This document shows positions 6,315 through 8,447 of a stretch of DNA of 8,447 bases, in pieces. The position numbers and the translations under genes are program-made. Source of the DNA: Niastella sp. (lineage in GTDB: Bacteria; Bacteroidota; Bacteroidia; Chitinophagales; Chitinophagaceae); assembly GCA_021154515.1 (NCBI GenBank), contig JAJKIL010000472.1:1-8447 (forward strand), read 5' to 3'. The first letter of the stretch is position 1, and each line of letters opens with the position of its first letter. A model generated the notes under the pieces. It saw nothing but the letters and a program-made list of their open reading frames with translations, was not told where the DNA came from and did no database searches.

Positions 6315-6350
6315 GGCACAACTATTATATGGTTTTGTTTTAATATTACG

Positions 6351-6360
6351 GGTTTAAACC
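6351..6360. promoter_or_regulatory. Perfect 10-base palindrome upstream of the outer-membrane protein gene
   Basis: GGTTTAAACC is self-complementary and ends 23 bases before the TTG start at 6384. Its position would suit a repressor operator or overlap with the promoter. A 10-base palindrome can arise by chance, so this is tentative. Confidence 0.3.
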
Positions 6361-6383
6361 GTCATTACCTAAATTACCGACTT

Positions 6384-7601
6384 TTGATACGTAAGCTGAT
6401 ATTAATGATACTGGTGATAGTGTTGGTTCTTAAAAATTATGCTCAGGTTCAAAATCCTTCCGATAGTATTCAGGCAGCCAAAGTTCCTGAAAAAGATATG
6501 GGCGATGTATTGCATCACCTTTTTTACCGGCACGCGCCATTACAGGTTGATGCGGGATTGAAAAAAGATACCCGCAAACATTTCTCCATTGTCCCCGCAA
6601 TAGGATATACATTGCAAACAGGGTTCGCCGGCATTTTAAGCGGTAATATGGCCTGGTATACCGACACCGCAGAAGACACCAAAATTTCCAGCGTCAATAC
6701 CAATGTTACGTATTCGCAAAAAAAACAAATACTCATTCCCTTTCAGATAAACAGCTGGACAAAAGGCAACCGCTATAATATCATTACCGATTTCAGGTTT
6801 ATCAAATACCCTTCTGTTATTTATGGCCTTGGTGGTGAAGCAGATCCCAACCAGGGATTTACCATCAATTTCTCAGGCATAAAAGTGCACCAGACCGTCA
6901 TGAAGGCGCTGTCGCATAATTTCTATATAGGGGCCGGCTATTATTTTGATAAACTCTGGAACATCAGGCCAACCGATTCTTTATCGGACAATCTAAAGGA
7001 TCAATTGACAACCAAACTGGGTACAACAGAAACCGCATCGGGGGTTGTATTTCGCTTTTTATATGATAACCGCCTTAACCAGATCAATCCGCAGCAGGGC
7101 CTGTATTTCAACGTGACTTACCGGTACAGCCCCAAAGCATTTGGAAGCGACAGCACCTGGCACTCTGTATTGATAGATGCCAGAAAATATGTTCAATTCC
7201 CAAAAGGGTCGGGGAATGTTTTAGCATTTTGGTTGATGCAATGGTTTGTAGCAGGAGGAACGTCGCCCTATTTATTAATGCCCAGTACAGGCTGGGATGA
7301 TAATTACAATACAGGCCGCGGGTATATTCAGGGGCGATACAGAGGCAATAACATGACGTATTTTGAAACCGAATACCGTTTCGGCATCACCAACAATGGC
7401 TTAATAGGCGGCGTTGCCTTTGCAAACCTGCAACATTTTTCATCTGATATCTCGGCAGCTTATAATACCATATTTCCCGGTTATGGGCTCGGTCTGCGTA
7501 TAAAGCTCAACAAACATTCCGGCGCCAATTTGTGCATTGACTATGGCTTCGGCCAGAACGGTTCCCGCGGATTCTTTGTGAATCTGGGAGAGATATTTTA
7601 A
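6384..7601 (+). CDS. Outer-membrane beta-barrel protein, Omp85/BamA-TamA-like, no POTRA domains (405 aa)
   Basis: The product is an exported barrel protein of the bacterial surface antigen (Omp85) type. Residues 1-20 form a signal peptide: MIRK, then a hydrophobic core rich in I, L and V, then YA before Q21. The mature part is too short for POTRA repeats. After a linker with DVLHHLFYRH, residues about 65-405 are alternating beta-strands with aromatic girdles: FSIVPAIGYTLQTGFAGIL, NIITDFRFIKYPSVIYGLGGEAD, YIGAGYYFDKLWNI, VVFRFLYDNRLNQINPQQGLYFNVTYRYSP and NMTYFETEYRF. It ends in FFVNLGEIF, with the terminal F expected of a BAM-recognised barrel. The DNRLNQINPQQGLY strand corresponds to the D-x-R-x-x-x-x-P-x-x-G motif of Omp85 barrels. 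The start is TTG, chosen because it supplies the basic MIRK n-region; the next ATG (6405) would remove it. Such short members are common in Bacteroidota and their roles (lipid or protein transport) are unresolved. Confidence 0.86.
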   Translation: MIRKLILMILVIVLVLKNYAQVQNPSDSIQAAKVPEKDMGDVLHHLFYRHAPLQVDAGLKKDTRKHFSIVPAIGYTLQTGFAGILSGNMAWYTDTAEDTKISSVNTNVTYSQKKQILIPFQINSWTKGNRYNIITDFRFIKYPSVIYGLGGEADPNQGFTINFSGIKVHQTVMKALSHNFYIGAGYYFDKLWNIRPTDSLSDNLKDQLTTKLGTTETASGVVFRFLYDNRLNQINPQQGLYFNVTYRYSPKAFGSDSTWHSVLIDARKYVQFPKGSGNVLAFWLMQWFVAGGTSPYLLMPSTGWDDNYNTGRGYIQGRYRGNNMTYFETEYRFGITNNGLIGGVAFANLQHFSSDISAAYNTIFPGYGLGLRIKLNKHSGANLCIDYGFGQNGSRGFFVNLGEIF

Positions 7602-7965
7602 AGCGTAATAATCACCTTTCCAAACGCCTCACCCGATTTAAACCGATAGAAAGCATCCTGCACTTTTTCCATAGGGAATACGCTGCTTCCCAGCGCGCGA
7701 TAAAGGGAATGATAACCCGATCACCCTTTTTCCAACGCGTTACCTTGCTACCTATATTTTCTACTATGCCAACACCTTCCGTAACCGGAATATGGGGGAG
7801 CGGAATGCCAAACGGTATCCGGTTCTCCACTACTATCAGGTCATGAAACTCAAGCGCTACCGCAGTAGTTTTGACCAGCACTTCATTTTCACCGATAACC
7901 TGGGTTGGAATGTCTCTCAACTGTAAATGTTCAATACCGTGTTGTTCCAGTAGAATTGCTTTCAT
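7598..7965 (-). pseudogene. Zinc-type alcohol dehydrogenase / quinone oxidoreductase remnant with large internal deletion
   Basis: From ATG at 7965 the frame encodes a normal MDR-superfamily N-terminus: MKAILLEQHGIEHLQLRDIP, then NEVLVKTTAVALEFHDLIVV, then HIPVTEGVGIVENIGSKV, then WKKGDRVIIPF, up to RWEA at residue 94 (about base 7685). The whole Rossmann NAD(P)-binding domain that should follow is missing. The last 30 codons are present in another frame (7601-7690): GSSVFPMEKVQDAFYRF, then KSGEAFGKVIITL, ending at a stop at 7598-7600. This matches the family's C-terminus (FP-E-...-AF-...-SG-...-GKV-I). Intact relatives have about 330 residues, so roughly 200 codons are lost and the junction near 7685-7700 is out of frame; the nominal 117-residue product ends in nonsense. 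The gene overlaps the convergent barrel gene's stop by three bases. Confidence 0.88.
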
Positions 7966-7991
7966 TACGCAAATTTATGGAACAAATGTAT

Positions 7992-8050
7992 TGTCTAAAA
8001 GTATGGATCAGGCGGGGCTGTGTAGACTTTATGGAGGGGGTATTTAGACA
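7992..8050. promoter_or_regulatory. Inverted TGTCTAAA/TTTAGACA pair with a nearby related half-site, possible operator
   Basis: TGTCTAAA (7992-7999) and TTTAGACA (8043-8050) are perfect inverted octamers 43 bases apart. Between them, TGTAGACTTTATGGA (8021-8035) partly repeats TGTCTAAAAGTATGGA (7992-8007) in direct orientation. The arrangement starts 27 bases upstream of the oxidoreductase remnant's start and looks like a multi-site operator, for example for a MarR-, HxlR- or AraC-type regulator of the lost enzyme. No regulator gene is in the window. Confidence 0.3.
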
Positions 8051-8170
8051 GAAATACCAACACCACTTCTGTCATTATCAGGCAGAATAATAACTAATCC
8101 TGCTCATATTGATGATATGAAAGGAAGATTGAATCTTTAAACCGGTAAGTGGTAAGCGCAAACAATTTCG

Positions 8171-8202
8171 TTTGACTGGCTGGGCAATAATTTTTATATT
8201 GG
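8171..8202 (+). promoter_or_regulatory. Candidate Bacteroidota sigma-A-type promoter for the hydrolase gene
   Basis: TTTG (8171-8174) is followed after 20 bases by TATATTGG (8195-8202), matching five of the six fixed bases of the Bacteroidota -7 element TAnnTTTG. Transcription would begin almost at the ATG (8207), implying a nearly leaderless mRNA or a slightly different start. Weak evidence. Confidence 0.25.
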
Positions 8203-8206
8203 GTAT

Positions 8207-8447
8207 ATGGCAGCGTTTACCATTCAAACCGTTATTATTTATCTTATGACCTGTGTGTCATTGGTTGGAACAGCCTGTGCACAGGCAAAAGTTTCTCCCG
8301 ATGACAAATACGATAAACAGGAGGCAATGATCCCTATGCGGGACGGGATAAAATTGCATACAGTGATCTTTACACCAAAAGGGCAAAAAGAACAGCTACC
8401 CTTTTTAATGGAACGCACACCTTATGGCGCTCAAAACTATCCCAGTC
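8207..8447 (+). CDS. CocE/NonD family alpha/beta hydrolase (S15 X-Pro dipeptidyl-peptidase-like), 5' part only
   Basis: The gene runs off the window; 80 residues are visible. Residues 1-26 form a signal peptide with a hydrophobic core (TVIIYLMTCVSLVG) and a likely signal peptidase I cut after ACA (before Q26), so the enzyme acts in the periplasm or outside. The mature start shows the family's first strands: MIPMRDGIKLHTVIFTPKG (41-59), then LPFLMERTPYGAQNYP (64-79), where M-R-D-G-[IV]-x-L-x-T and R-T-P-Y-G are hallmarks of the CocE/NonD branch of S15 hydrolases (cocaine esterase, glutaryl-7-ACA acylase, X-Pro dipeptidyl peptidase). These cleave esters, amides or X-Pro peptides; the catalytic Ser-Asp-His lie beyond the window, so substrate cannot be judged. 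C24 is not in a convincing lipobox. Confidence 0.9.
   Translation, partial: MAAFTIQTVIIYLMTCVSLVGTACAQAKVSPDDKYDKQEAMIPMRDGIKLHTVIFTPKGQKEQLPFLMERTPYGAQNYPS

Larger units (their letters stand above)
7966..8206. other. Intergenic region between the pseudogene and the hydrolase gene
   Basis: These 241 bases hold no supported gene. A 37-codon plus-strand frame (7974-8087) has unusual composition (MEQMYCLKVWIRRG...) and overlaps the repeats described separately, so I do not call it. The stretch should contain the old promoter of the oxidoreductase remnant and the promoter of the hydrolase. Confidence 0.5.

Noticed and set aside
7974..8087. 37-codon plus-strand frame (MEQMYCLKVWIRRG...) between the pseudogene and the hydrolase
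   Set aside because: Odd composition, no domain or neighbour logic, and it overlaps the repeat-rich putative operator region.
8207..8285. Lipoprotein signal (C24) on the CocE-type hydrolase
   Set aside because: The residues before C24 (V-G-T-A) do not form a lipobox, while ACA before Q26 is a normal signal peptidase I site.
1..8447. CRISPR arrays, tRNA or rRNA genes, phage genes
   Set aside because: No regularly spaced repeats, no cloverleaf-like segments and no rRNA-like sequence were seen on reading; the only mobile DNA is the IS1182 element.

Overview
The window looks like chromosomal DNA of a Bacteroidota bacterium, most likely from the Chitinophagaceae (Niastella/Chitinophaga-like). 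This rests on the protein types (PL1 pectate lyase with an acidic calcium-binding tail, IS1182-type transposase, POTRA-less Omp85-type barrel), moderate GC, A-rich leaders without strong Shine-Dalgarno sequences, and intrinsic terminators of the type common in this phylum. It is an inference from sequence appearance; no database search was run.

Layout. Bases 1-921 are the 3' part of a secreted pectate lyase gene. About 955-2801 is a complete IS1182-family insertion sequence with one intact transposase gene (1093-2637). Both ends of the element fold into intrinsic terminators that point inward. Bases 2915-5324 form a co-directional cluster: a DHFR/RibD-C-like reductase, a YCII (DGPF) protein, an ECF sigma factor of the ECF42 type with a long C-terminal TPR-like extension, and an overlooked 53-residue two-helix membrane protein. 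A short stretch 29 bases before the first gene (2860-2885) resembles the promoter described for ECF42 factors, so the cluster may be controlled by its own sigma factor.

Bases 5521-6144 (minus) encode a conserved protein of unknown function with an HRPCxECRR motif. After a 239-base gap rich in inverted repeats comes an outer-membrane beta-barrel protein (6384-7601) that starts with TTG. It converges on, and overlaps by three bases, the remains of a zinc-type alcohol dehydrogenase/quinone oxidoreductase gene (7598-7965, minus). That gene has lost about 200 central codons: its first 90 or so codons are joined out of frame to its last 30. The window ends in the 5' part of an exported CocE/NonD-type alpha/beta hydrolase (8207 onward).

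The most coherent system is the reductase-YCII-ECF42-small membrane protein cluster. ECF42 with DGPF proteins is a known pairing whose signal and output remain poorly understood; the membrane peptide and the candidate promoter are what this window adds. The clearest structural observations are the terminator-forming IS ends, where a compensatory base pair supports the hairpin, and the internal-deletion pseudogene.
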